DNA of 64,000 nucleotides from Streptomyces musisoli (GTDB lineage: Bacteria > Actinomycetota > Actinomycetes > Streptomycetales > Streptomycetaceae), in assembly GCF_016741855.1 (NCBI RefSeq), contig NZ_JAERRH010000002.1:868001-932000 (forward strand). Direction: 5' to 3'. A program made the position numbers and the translations under genes. Below, one piece after another: positions 33,488-41,503 of the stretch. Below the pieces are notes generated by a model. It was not told the origin of the DNA and did no database searches. It saw only the letters and a list, made by a program, of their open reading frames with translations. Within the stretch, counting starts at the first letter, position 1; every line of letters starts with the position of its first letter.

Positions 33488-35068
33488 TCAGTTGCCGTCC
33501 CGTGCGGTGGCCAGGCCGTTGAACACGCCGACGTAGGCGGTGCCGTCCGGTCCCAGGGTGATCGGTGCCCAGTCGTTGTCGTACCCGATGCCGGTGCCCA
33601 GGAGTTGCTTCCATCGGGTCTGCCCCGTGCGGAAGTCCACGGCGGTCAGGTACCAGGCGTCGACGCCCAGGGGGTTGGGGTCCTTCGTGTACAGGTAGAC
33701 CAGTCCGTTGCCCGTGGACAGCTTGGGCACGACGGAAGGCGACCGTTCGCCGCTCACCCACACGGTGTCGCAGCCGCTGCCGTCGGGACGCACGTCGATC
33801 CGGGTGACCCCGCCGGTGACGCTCCGCCCGAAGGTGAGGGAAGTGATGTCCTCGTAGCCGTAGTTGTTCTCGACCACGAGGCTGTTGCCCCAGCTGATCA
33901 GGGAGTTGTCCGTCGTGGAGGCACCCGCGCCGAAGACGGGGACCTCGCACACCGGACGCCGGTCGGGCAAGACGTCCGCGCCGCGCCGGTAGACGAGCAC
34001 GTGCATGCGGTCGTCGGCGTTGTCGGTGATCGCGACGTACCTGCCGCCGGCACCGAAGATGTCCGGAGTGGTGCCCGAGCCCTGGTTGACGGAGCCGGGC
34101 TTGGTGCCGCTGCCCCGGTCGTACGTCTGCCGCCACACCACGGCCGGCGTCCCGTCCGCCGCCGCGGTGAACTCGTACAGCGCGTGGTCGGAGACGATCG
34201 ACACGCCGTCCTCGGCGACGGAGAACGAGTTCTGGATCTCCTCCCCGGCGAGCCGGACGGACCGGACGGCCCCGGTGGCGGGATCCACGGTGCCGACACG
34301 GCCCTGACGGGTGACCCACCAGATCCGGCCCTGCCAGTCCGGCATGACGGAGGTCACCGGATCACAGGTCCCGCTGGGGTGCAGGTTGGTCCACGTCACG
34401 CAGTCATGGGGAACCCGCGCGGTCAGGTCCCAGTCGTCGGTGAGGGTGAACTCCCAGCCGCCGTCCGGCTTCGGCCGGTGGGCGAGACGAACGATGTGCT
34501 GCCGGGAGTCCGCGAGCACCAGACGGTCCTCGTTGTCGAGGTACGAGTACGCGCCGCCGGAGGTGTCCTTGAAGATGCGGGAGAAGTCCAGCCGGGTGAT
34601 CGCCTCCACCGTGGACGGACGTTGCGGCAGTTCGTACTCGGCGAGGGTCGCGAGCGTGCGCGGGTCGAGCAGCTTGACCAGGAACCCGGTGAACGTGCCG
34701 CACACGGTGACGATCCGCCCCGCCCGGTCGAAGGTGACGTTGGCGCATTCCCCGCCCAGCGCCGCCATCCGCTCGCTGCCGACCTGTGGGTGATCGCCGA
34801 GCGGACCGGACCACGGGTAGGTGGCGCTGCCCCAGCCGTCGGCATGCATTCCGGAGCGGCCGTTCGGCGCGAGGTACGGGTGCTGCGGCGGCGGGGTGCC
34901 CGGCAACGGCTGCGCGGTGGCCGGGGCGCCGGAGAAGGCGTCGACCAAGCGGTGGCCGGGCGCCCTGGGGATGGGGTCGGCGAGTGCGGGGGAAGGCCCG
35001 GCAACGGCCGTGCCTGCGGCCAGGGCCAAAGCGAAGGCCAGGGCCCGGCTGAGCGTCCTGCGGGACAT
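33488..35068 (-). CDS. Secreted beta-propeller protein (PQQ/NHL-like)
   Basis: A 526-residue exported protein. The signal peptide is in RRTLSRALAFALALAAGTAV, cleaved near ALA-DPI. The mature region has repeated blade-like strands (WWVTRQGRVGTVDPATGAVR, GGRYVAITDNADDRMHVLVY, LVYLYTKDPNPLGVDAWYL) ending in GPDGTAYVGVFNG. No catalytic motif is visible; such proteins act as binding or quinoprotein-like scaffolds. ATG 35068 has GAGGAG 4 bases upstream; the frame is open further upstream, but that start has the wrong composition. It is divergent from the AMIN-like gene at 35288. Confidence 0.78.
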   Translation of the reverse strand: MSRRTLSRALAFALALAAGTAVAGPSPALADPIPRAPGHRLVDAFSGAPATAQPLPGTPPPQHPYLAPNGRSGMHADGWGSATYPWSGPLGDHPQVGSERMAALGGECANVTFDRAGRIVTVCGTFTGFLVKLLDPRTLATLAEYELPQRPSTVEAITRLDFSRIFKDTSGGAYSYLDNEDRLVLADSRQHIVRLAHRPKPDGGWEFTLTDDWDLTARVPHDCVTWTNLHPSGTCDPVTSVMPDWQGRIWWVTRQGRVGTVDPATGAVRSVRLAGEEIQNSFSVAEDGVSIVSDHALYEFTAAADGTPAVVWRQTYDRGSGTKPGSVNQGSGTTPDIFGAGGRYVAITDNADDRMHVLVYRRGADVLPDRRPVCEVPVFGAGASTTDNSLISWGNSLVVENNYGYEDITSLTFGRSVTGGVTRIDVRPDGSGCDTVWVSGERSPSVVPKLSTGNGLVYLYTKDPNPLGVDAWYLTAVDFRTGQTRWKQLLGTGIGYDNDWAPITLGPDGTAYVGVFNGLATARDGN

Positions 35069-35287
35069 GCGGCTCCTCGGGATGCTTTCGATGGTCGCGC
35101 CGCCGCGACCATAGGAGCGCCCCGGCGAGGAGTCCATGGAAACCTGAGGATTGTTCATGATCTCGCAATGGGCGGCGGGGCGGCTCCGGGCTCACCGAAG
35201 AAGAGCGGCCGGCACCCGCGTGCAACCATCCGCGCAACCCGCGTGTCTCATCCCATAACAGCATGACGCTCGACGAAGGGGGACATC

Positions 35288-35863
35288 ATGCGACGAATAG
35301 GGGCCGCCCTGGCGGTACTCGTTCTGGCGGGAGCCGGGCTGGGAATGGCGACGACCGCCGCGGACGCCGCGACGGCGGTCACTGCCCGTGCCACCGCCTG
35401 TCCCACCGGCTGGGGCAGCGGAGCGAAGGGCGGCGCGGCGACGGGAGCCGTGCCGCTGAAGAACATCAGGACCGGTCGGCACGACTGCTTCGACCGCATG
35501 GTCTTCGACGTGCCCACGGGCGGATCCGTCGGCTACCACGTCAGATACGTCGACCGGCTCACCCAGACCGCCACCGGTCGCTACATCCCGGTGGGCGGCG
35601 GAGCCGTGCTCGACGTCCGCGTCGGCGCGCCCGCCTACGACCCGGACAGTGGCGCACCCACGTATCCAGGACGGGTGGGCCGCACCCTCCCGGGCGTGAA
35701 CGTCAGCGGGTACCGCACTTTCAGGGACACCCGGTTCGCCGGCAGTTTCGAAGGGGAGACGCAGATCGGTCTCGGCGTCCGCGCCCGCCTGCCGTTCCGG
35801 GTGATCCAGCTGTCCGGCCACCTCGTGGTCGACGTGGCCCACAACTGGACGGGCAGCCGCTGA
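35288..35863 (+). CDS. Secreted AMIN-like domain protein
   Basis: A 191-residue exported protein with a signal peptide (AALAVLVLAGAGLGMATTA, cleavage near ADA-ATA) followed by an AMIN-like domain: TGRHDCFDRMVFDVP, VGYHVRYVDRL, AVLDVRVGAPAYD and a final VIQLSGHLVVDVAHNW. AMIN-like domains of this kind are found in actinobacterial exported proteins and are presumed to bind cell-wall components. ATG 35288 has GGGGGA about 5 bases upstream. No lipobox Cys is seen, so it is probably released or wall-bound, not a lipoprotein. Confidence 0.85.
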   Translation: MRRIGAALAVLVLAGAGLGMATTAADAATAVTARATACPTGWGSGAKGGAATGAVPLKNIRTGRHDCFDRMVFDVPTGGSVGYHVRYVDRLTQTATGRYIPVGGGAVLDVRVGAPAYDPDSGAPTYPGRVGRTLPGVNVSGYRTFRDTRFAGSFEGETQIGLGVRARLPFRVIQLSGHLVVDVAHNWTGSR

Positions 35864-36108
35864 CCGCCCGCGTACGGCACATCGGGGTGTGCCTGTGGTG
35901 ATGGCCGACCGTCCGCCTGCGCGCGGGGCGACGGCGCGTGCGCGGTGCTGCCACGACTCATCCATGCGATGAAACGTCTCGGCAGCACCACCCGCCGCCC
36001 ACCCGCCCGACCGGCTCCGGCGTGGCGAGGCTCGGACGGCCTCTCGTGTGACGAGGTCGGGCGGGTGCGCGGCGCGGTGGTCGCGCGTGCGGGTGGCGGC
36101 GGCGGGCG

Positions 36109-36486
36109 TCAGCACCAGCTGGTGTCGGGATGCAGCGCCTTCCAGGTGTTCGGCCCGATGATGCCGTCCTTGGCGAGCCCGCAGTGCGACTGGAACTGCT
36201 TGACCGCCGAAAGTGTCAGGTTGCCGAAGTAGCCGTCGCTGCTCAGGCCGCCCTGCCAGGCGTTCCGGTGATAGTTCAGGAGCAGGCACTGGGCGTGCTC
36301 GACCGCTGCCTTGTACGTGCTCGGGGCGTAGGACAGCGTGGGATGGCTGCCGCTGTAGCCGCACTTGCCCGAGGATGCGGCACTGACGCCTGTCGGTGTC
36401 TGGGCCGCGACGGCGGTGCCGGCGCCGACGCCGGACGCCAGAGCGCAGACGGCGACCACGGCCGCCAGTGAGCGTGCGCGTTTCAT
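36109..36486 (-). CDS. Secreted peptidoglycan-binding domain protein
   Basis: A 125-residue exported protein. The signal peptide (RARSLAAVVAVCALASGVGA, cleavage near VAA-QTP) is followed by a PG_binding_1 domain whose core reads DGYFGNLTLSAVKQFQSHCG and GIIGPNTWKALH. Four Cys (SGKCGYSG, AQCLLLNY, SHCGLAK, SWC) could make two disulfides. No catalytic domain is attached, so it is a stand-alone wall-binding protein. ATG 36486 has AGGAGA 4 bases upstream. It is convergent with the AMIN-like gene. Confidence 0.9.
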   Translation of the reverse strand: MKRARSLAAVVAVCALASGVGAGTAVAAQTPTGVSAASSGKCGYSGSHPTLSYAPSTYKAAVEHAQCLLLNYHRNAWQGGLSSDGYFGNLTLSAVKQFQSHCGLAKDGIIGPNTWKALHPDTSWC

Positions 36487-36840
36487 GGAGTCTCCTGTCC
36501 TGAGTTCGAGTGGGGCCGCGGGGCACGCGGATGCGCCGTGCGCGACCGCCCCTGCCTGCGGGGCCCGTGCCTCGACCGGGCCCCGACGACGACCGGTGCC
36601 ACCGTCCGGGAGCCGACGGCCGGTGCTGGAGAACTTACGGCCGTGGCCTCGCCGGGGCGTCCCGCGGCGGTTGGAGTTACCGGTCAACCGATGCCGTAGG
36701 AACGCGTACGACCACCGCGGTACGCCCCTCGCGGTGACCGACGGCGTCCACTGCGCCTGCCTGGCCTTGCCGTCGATGGATGGCCAACGCCCGGCAGGGT
36801 CGGGGATGATCCGGCGAGGCGGAACGAAAGGGCGACAGTG
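36487..36840. other. Divergent intergenic region without a recognisable gene
   Basis: About 350 bases between the peptidoglycan-binding protein gene and the endonuclease/phosphatase gene. It must hold both promoters, but I see no clear palindrome or -10/-35 pair in it. Confidence 0.45.
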
Positions 36841-37668
36841 ATGCGCGTGCTGACGTGGAACCTGTGGTGGCGTTTCGGACCCTGGGAGGAGCGGCGGAAA
36901 GCCATTCTCACGGTGCTGCGCGATCTCCAGCCGGACATCATCGGCCTTCAGGAGGTGTGGGCCCGCGGCGGAGAGAACCTCGCGGGATGGCTCGCGTCCG
37001 ACCTCGACATGCACTGGACCTGGGCACCGGTCCGTAAGCCGGAACGATGGCGGAGCCGGCTCGGGGACTCGACGATCGACATCGGCAACGCCGTCCTGAG
37101 CCGCTGGCCGATCGTGCGGCACGACGTGCTGCCGCTGCCTGCCCGCGAGGAGGACGATGACGGCCGTCTGGCCCTCTATGCGTGCGTCGACGCTCCGGCG
37201 CACCAGGTGCCGTTCTTCACCGCCCACCTCACGTCGGCCACTGACGCCTCCGCGGTGCGTTGCCGACAGGTCAGGGCGCTGGCCGAGTTCGTGTCGTCGC
37301 ACAGTCGCGGAAGCGACTTCCCAGCCGTGATCACGGGCGACTTCAACGCATGGCCGGACTCCGACGAGGTGCGGCTGTTCGGTGGCTACAAGACGGCGCC
37401 CGCCGTCCCTGGCCAGGTCTTCCTCGACGCGTGGGAGTACGCGGCTCCGGGGCAGCCGTCGGCGACCTGGAACGCGGCGAACCCGTATGTCGCGGCCGGA
37501 TTCGCACCCAGCGTCCGTATCGACTACATCCATGTGGGCCAACCGGGCCCCCGAGGACTGGGATCAGTCGGTTCGGTCCGGCGTGCGGGCGACGAGCCGG
37601 TGGACGGCGTCTGGCCGTCCGACCATGCCGCGGTCCTCGCGGAACTGAGGGGTCCCGCGGAGAGCTGA
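36841..37668 (+). CDS. Endonuclease/exonuclease/phosphatase (EEP) family protein
   Basis: A 275-residue EEP enzyme. Motifs are in order: RVLTWNLWWRFG at the N-terminus, DIIGLQEVW (metal-binding Glu, residue about 40), LSRWPIVRHD, TAHLTSATD, VITGDFNAWPDSDEV (catalytic Asp and Asn), and the C-terminal RIDYIHVG and WPSDHAAVLAEL (Asp-His). Complete catalytic residues suggest an active nuclease or phosphodiesterase/phosphatase; the substrate is unknown and there is no signal peptide. ATG 36841 has AAAGGG 8 bases upstream; GTG 36838 directly before it is less likely. Confidence 0.92.
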   Translation: MRVLTWNLWWRFGPWEERRKAILTVLRDLQPDIIGLQEVWARGGENLAGWLASDLDMHWTWAPVRKPERWRSRLGDSTIDIGNAVLSRWPIVRHDVLPLPAREEDDDGRLALYACVDAPAHQVPFFTAHLTSATDASAVRCRQVRALAEFVSSHSRGSDFPAVITGDFNAWPDSDEVRLFGGYKTAPAVPGQVFLDAWEYAAPGQPSATWNAANPYVAAGFAPSVRIDYIHVGQPGPRGLGSVGSVRRAGDEPVDGVWPSDHAAVLAELRGPAES

Positions 37669-37847
37669 GGAGCACGGGGGAGATTTGGGACGGGGGAGAT
37701 TCGGACACCTTCCAGGGGCGCCCCGCGGCCGCGGGGTCCCGCCAGGTGTCCGTGGCGGAGCCGACCACGCGGGCGGCGGCGGGCGTCTTGCGTCATGCTC
37801 GGCCGCCGTGGGCGAGGGACAGTTCAGGTCATCTGCTTGGCCTCCTG

Positions 37848-37877
37848 TTGACGTTCGATTGACCACCTCTTTACCTT
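37848..37877 (+). promoter_or_regulatory. Promoter of the repeat-peptide (RiPP-like) locus
   Basis: TTGACG (37848-37853) and TACCTT (37872-37877) are separated by 18 bp, about 80 bp before the TTG start. The leader contains a hairpin GGCGGGT...ACCCGCC (37885-37909). Confidence 0.55.
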
Positions 37878-37956
37878 CGGTGTCGGCGGGTGGGAACCGT
37901 GAACCCGCCCCTTCACGAGCAGATCCCATGTCCCTTCCCTTTCCGGAGGTTTCGCC

Positions 37957-38109
37957 TTGGAGCAGCTCATCAAGCGCATGACCGAGGAGTCCGCGTGGCG
38001 TAAGTGGGTCGCCCTCAACTCCGCCCAGGGCGCGAAGGACGGCTGCATCAGCGTCACGCCCAAGAGCGGCTGTATCAGCGCCACACCGAAGAGCGGCTGC
38101 ATCTCCTGA
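37957..38109 (+). CDS. Putative RiPP-type precursor peptide with a triple GCIS repeat
   Basis: A 50-residue peptide starting with TTG at 37957, preceded by GGAGGT (37945-37950) at 6-nt spacing. The leader part (about 28 residues, EQLIKRMTEESAWRKWVALN...AKD) is amphipathic and charged. The C-terminal part is GCISVTPKS-GCISATPKS-GCIS, i.e. two 9-residue units and a third GCIS at the very end. Between units the codons differ mostly at silent sites (TGC/TGT, ACG/ACA, CCC/CCG, AGC/TCC), so the peptide rather than the DNA is conserved. The next genes are an adenylate-forming enzyme, a GRDP-like protein and an MFS pump, so modification and export of the core is the likely role. No known lanthipeptide, lasso or radical-SAM enzyme is nearby. 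Confidence 0.68.
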   Translation: MEQLIKRMTEESAWRKWVALNSAQGAKDGCISVTPKSGCISATPKSGCIS

Positions 38110-38128
38110 CCTGCTGGTGCGCAAGGTC

Positions 38129-38155
38129 GTCGGCGCGAGCGCCTGCCGCGCCGAC
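38129..38155 (+). terminator. Hairpin between precursor gene and enzyme gene (partial terminator)
   Basis: GTCGGCGCG (38129-38137) and CGCGCCGAC (38147-38155) form a perfect 9-bp stem with a 9-nt loop, followed by a short C/T-rich run. It sits 19 bp after the peptide stop. Such hairpins commonly set precursor above enzyme expression in peptide operons. Confidence 0.6.
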
Positions 38156-38202
38156 GGCCCCTCTTCCCTTCCCGCCGCCGAACCCGTCCGGGAGAGCCTG
38201 CT

Positions 38203-39447
38203 GTGAACCGCCTGCCCAGCGCCGACGTCCTGGACCTGGTGCGCGACATCCCGATCTACCGCGCCTCCCTGCGGCGCGGTCACTTCCCGATCCTCGAGAA
38301 GCCGGAGATCGCCCGGGGCTTCCCCGACAACTGGATGACCCCCGAACTGGCCCGCGCACTGGAGGCGGGAGAGGCCGAGTTCGTGCTGTCCACCGGCACC
38401 AACCATGCCCGCATGCAGCTGATCCGCCCGCCGTACTTCCTGCTCCGCTCCTACTACCGGCTCTGGAGCGAGCACCCCGATCTCGGCGCCTGCTGGCACG
38501 AAGGGGCCCGGCGGATCTCGCTGACCACCGTTCTGGCCACCGAACACGTCGCCCGGGTCAACGCCCGCAAGCCCGGCACGACCCCCGGTGAGCGCTGGCT
38601 CGACGACCGCACGCTCTACCTCAACCGCCGCCTCGACCCGGCCGATTGGGGACGCGACGAGGTCGAGGGGATGCTCGCCGAGATCCGCGGCGTGGCCACC
38701 GCACACCCCGACGGCGCATACCTCCTGGACTGCTCCGGCTACCACCTGGCGCATCTGATCCGCAAGGTGAGCGCATGGGGCCTCTGGGCCGGCTTTCCCC
38801 GCCCGGCCGGCATCGTCCACGCCTACGAGTACACGCCGTCGAGCGTCCGCGCCTACCTGCGCGCCCACTTCGACTGCCCCGTGGTCGACCTCTTCGGCAG
38901 CACCGAACTCGGCTACCTCTTCTACAGCGACGCCGAGGGCCGCTACCGCCCCTACCTGGCGGGCATGAGCGTGGAACTGATCCCGGTGGAACCGGGCAGC
39001 GGCATCCACAGCCTCATCGTCACCAGCGTCCGCAACCCGTACATGCCGCTGGTCCGCTACCGGTCCGGCGACTGCGTCCGCACCGGCGACGGAAGCACCG
39101 ACCCGGCACGGATCGTCTCCTTCTGCGGGCGGGAGAAAGAACTGCTGCCCACCCCCGAAGGCCCGGTCGCCCAGGCCGACCTCGACGCGCGTATCGCAGG
39201 CGTGTGCTCCCGCGTCTTCCTGCACCAGCTCCGCCTGACCGGCGAAGGCGAGTGCGGCCTGTCGTACACGACGTTCGACGGCGCGCCGCTCACACCCGGC
39301 GAGACGGCCGAACTCGGCGCCTCCATCAGTGCCTTGACCGGACGCCGCTGCCGGGTGGAGCACCGCACCGGCATGCCGATCGGGCGCTCCGGCAAGTACG
39401 CCTGGCTGACCACACCCGACGACGCCCGGCCGCACAACCCCTTGTGA
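38203..39447 (+). CDS. PaaK/LuxE-type adenylate-forming ligase
   Basis: A 414-residue member of the phenylacetate-CoA-ligase/coenzyme-F390-synthetase-like ANL branch. Motifs: VLSTGTNHARM (phosphate loop) near residue 65, LFGSTELGYLF (adenine/acid site) near 230, YRSGDCVRTGD near 286, the hinge CGREKELLPTPEG and a C-terminal Lys in GRSGKYAWL, so both adenylation and a second half-reaction are plausible. The substrate is unknown; candidates are a carboxylic acid to be linked to the peptide or the peptide C-terminus itself. GTG 38203 has GGAG 8 bases upstream. It follows the precursor gene by 93 bp. Confidence 0.85.
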   Translation: MNRLPSADVLDLVRDIPIYRASLRRGHFPILEKPEIARGFPDNWMTPELARALEAGEAEFVLSTGTNHARMQLIRPPYFLLRSYYRLWSEHPDLGACWHEGARRISLTTVLATEHVARVNARKPGTTPGERWLDDRTLYLNRRLDPADWGRDEVEGMLAEIRGVATAHPDGAYLLDCSGYHLAHLIRKVSAWGLWAGFPRPAGIVHAYEYTPSSVRAYLRAHFDCPVVDLFGSTELGYLFYSDAEGRYRPYLAGMSVELIPVEPGSGIHSLIVTSVRNPYMPLVRYRSGDCVRTGDGSTDPARIVSFCGREKELLPTPEGPVAQADLDARIAGVCSRVFLHQLRLTGEGECGLSYTTFDGAPLTPGETAELGASISALTGRRCRVEHRTGMPIGRSGKYAWLTTPDDARPHNPL

Positions 39448-39505
39448 TCGCCCCGGGGGCCGTACGACCCGCCCCGTCCCGCCCACCACTCCGACGGGAT
39501 TCCCC

Positions 39506-40108
39506 ATGCCCACACCAGCAGCGCACACCACCTCGGACACCGCCACCGGACCGGCGCCCACCACCGAGCAACTCCTCGGCCCCGGCCTGCATGACGAAGT
39601 GGTCCGGCACTTCACGGCCAAGCCCGACGCCCCGTCCGAGACGACCGTACGGCACCGGGTCCGCGAATGCCTGCGCTACCTCTACCTGGTCTCCCGCCAC
39701 CCCGACCGGCTCGGCGGCCTCTTCCTCCCCGTCGAGCAGGACCTCGACGAGATATGGCACTACCTCATCCTGCAGACCCGCCAGTACCGGGAGCTGTGCG
39801 AACACAGGCTGCCCGGAGGGCACTTCATCCACCACCGCAGCATCTCCTACGACGCCTATCAGGAGGCCCCCGGGCGTGAGACGGCCGCCGAGGAGGCACT
39901 GCGCTGGATACCCCTCTACACGGCCGCGTTCGGCCCCTTCGACGAGGACGCCCTGCCGCACTGGACGATCGTACGGTTCCTGCACGACGAACTCGGCCTC
40001 ACTCTGACGGAGTTGGCGGCCCTGACCGACGCGGCACAGACACCCGGACCGGCCACCGGGAAGCCGGGACAGGACGGCACGGCAGCCCGTCCCCAGGGGC
40101 ACACGTGA
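39506..40108 (+). CDS. Glycine-rich-domain-protein-like (GRDP-like) protein
   Basis: A 200-residue protein with the pattern DLDEIWHYLILQTRQYRELC near residue 75 and GGHFIHHRSISYD near 107, i.e. DxxWHxxIxxTxxY...C...GxFIHH, which is the signature of the GRDP-like family. The conserved Trp-His, Cys and His-His could bind a metal. Its biochemical role is unknown. The C-terminal tail is low-complexity and ends QGHT. Its stop overlaps the GTG of the MFS remnant (GTGA at 40105-40108), so it is co-translated with the following frames. No strong ribosome site precedes ATG 39506. Confidence 0.72.
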   Translation: MPTPAAHTTSDTATGPAPTTEQLLGPGLHDEVVRHFTAKPDAPSETTVRHRVRECLRYLYLVSRHPDRLGGLFLPVEQDLDEIWHYLILQTRQYRELCEHRLPGGHFIHHRSISYDAYQEAPGRETAAEEALRWIPLYTAAFGPFDEDALPHWTIVRFLHDELGLTLTELAALTDAAQTPGPATGKPGQDGTAARPQGHT

Positions 40109-40277
40109 GCACCACGGCAGCGCCCACCGCGGCGCCGGACCAGTCCCGGGCAGTGCGCCGGACGCTGAAGGTACTCGTCGCGACGCAGGGGCACACGTGA
40201 CCGCGACGACCTCTGCGAACGCGGCGCCGGACCACTCCCGGGCAGTGCGCCGCGCGCTGAAGGTACTCGTCGTCTCG
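40094..40277 (+). repeat. 92-bp direct duplication at the MFS gene 5' end
   Basis: Copy 1 (40094-40185) and copy 2 (40186-40277) both begin CAGGGGCACACGTGA and share CCGGGCAGTGCGCCG and CTGAAGGTACTCGTCG, with some divergence in the middle. Period is 92 bp, so the copies are out of frame and copy 1 stops at the GTGA that starts copy 2. Confidence 0.9.
40105..40200 (+). pseudogene. Duplicated, truncated N-terminus of the MFS transporter
   Basis: The GTG frame at 40105 encodes 31 residues (MSTTAAPTAAPDQSRAVRRT, LKVLVA, QGHT), a variant of the MFS N-terminus that begins at 40197. It stops at TGA 40198-40200, which overlaps the GTG of the real gene. It is a tandem-duplication by-product or a coupling leader peptide. 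Confidence 0.7.
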
Positions 40278-41441
40278 CAGATCTTCGGCGGTGCGGGCAT
40301 GGCGGCCGGCATCACGGTCGGCGCGCTGCTCGCCCAGGACCTGTTCGGCTCGACGAGCCTGACCGGACTGCCGGTAGCGCTGTTCACCATCGGCGCCGCC
40401 TTGGGAGCCGCTGTCCTCGGTAGGGTCTGCCAGCGCTCAGGGCGCCGCCTCGGCCTTGCGCTGGGCAACGGGCTCGCCGCGCTCGGCAGCGCGGGCGTGG
40501 CAGCGGGAGCCGCGGCGCGATGGCCCGTCCTGCTGCTGGCCGCACTGTTCGTGTACGGGGCGGGAACGGCCACGGGACTGCTCGCACGCTACGCGGGCGC
40601 CGACCTCGCACCGCCCGAGCGGCGCGGCCGCGCCACCGGGACCGTGCTGTTCGCCATGACACTGGGCGCCGTCGCGGGCCCGAGCCTCGTCGGCCCCACC
40701 GGCGCGCTCGCCCACGCCTGGGGCATGCCACGCCTGACGGGACCGTTCCTCCTGGCGGCGGCCGCCTACGCGGTTGCGGCCCTGGTACTGCTGCTGTGGC
40801 TGCGCCCCGGTCCGCCGTCGTCGGCGTCGTCCCGGCACGCGCCGGCCGTCGCGGTGAGGGGCGGCGCCACCCCGCTCAGGCCGGCACCGGGTGGTCCAGG
40901 CGTCGTCACCGGCGCCACCGTGATGATCACCGCACAACTGGTGATGATCGCCGTGATGACCATGACTCCCGTCCACATGACCGGTCACGGCCACACCCCA
41001 CAGGCGGCCGGGCTGGTCATCGCCCTGCACGTCGGCGCGATGTTCCTGCCGTCACCGCTGAGCGGCCTGCTCGCCGACCGGTTCGGCACGCGGGCCGTGG
41101 CGACCGCGTCCGGTGCCGTCCTGCTGAGCGCCGGCCTGCTCGCGGGCCTCGCCCCGCCGGCCTCCGCTCCTGTGCTGGCCTGCGCGCTCGTTCTCCTGGG
41201 CGTCGGCTGGAACCAGGCGCTGATCAGCGGCACGGCCCTGATCACGGACGCCGCTCCCGTCCGTACCCGTGCCTCGGTGCAGGGCCTGGCCGACGTGGGC
41301 ATGTCCGTGGCGGGCGCGACAGGCGGCATGGCATCGGGCCTGGTCGTGGGAGGCAGCGGGTACACCACCCTGTCGACGGCGGCCGGGGCACTGGCCCTCG
41401 CGGTGATCCCCGCGGTGGCCCTGCGGAGCACAGCACCTTGA
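40197..41441 (+). CDS. MFS exporter
   Basis: A 414-residue major-facilitator protein with about 12 hydrophobic helices, among them GGAGMAAGITVGALLAQDLF, VLLLAALFVYGAGTATGLLA, LLAAAAYAVAALVLLLWL and ATASGAVLLSAGLLAGLAPP. The cytoplasmic loop motif between helices 2 and 3 reads GRVCQRSGRRLGLALG, and helix-8/9 loops include SGLLADRFGTRAVA. Drug or peptide export is the likely role in this cluster. GTG 40197 is coupled to the short frame before it and both share the GTGA overlap. A strong convergent terminator follows at 41471. Confidence 0.92.
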   Translation: MTATTSANAAPDHSRAVRRALKVLVVSQIFGGAGMAAGITVGALLAQDLFGSTSLTGLPVALFTIGAALGAAVLGRVCQRSGRRLGLALGNGLAALGSAGVAAGAAARWPVLLLAALFVYGAGTATGLLARYAGADLAPPERRGRATGTVLFAMTLGAVAGPSLVGPTGALAHAWGMPRLTGPFLLAAAAYAVAALVLLLWLRPGPPSSASSRHAPAVAVRGGATPLRPAPGGPGVVTGATVMITAQLVMIAVMTMTPVHMTGHGHTPQAAGLVIALHVGAMFLPSPLSGLLADRFGTRAVATASGAVLLSAGLLAGLAPPASAPVLACALVLLGVGWNQALISGTALITDAAPVRTRASVQGLADVGMSVAGATGGMASGLVVGGSGYTTLSTAAGALALAVIPAVALRSTAP

Positions 41442-41470
41442 CGGCCCGCGGCGACGGGTGCCGGGGGTCG

Positions 41471-41501
41471 CGGGTGTCACGGCTGTCGGCCGTGACACCC
41501 G
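41471..41501. terminator. Convergent hairpin terminator
   Basis: CGGGTGTCACGGC (41471-41483) and GCCGTGACACCCG (41489-41501) form a perfect 13-bp stem with a 5-nt loop between the MFS stop and the TPR gene stop. Confidence 0.85.
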
Positions 41502-41503
41502 AA

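Noticed and set aside
33476..35266. 596-codon plus-strand open frame
   Set aside because: Shadow of the beta-propeller gene; the opposite strand shows a signal peptide and ribosome site.
37928..37981. MSLPFPEVSPWSSSSSA frame overlapping the repeat peptide
   Set aside because: It overlaps the ribosome site of the TTG-start peptide in another frame and has no site of its own.
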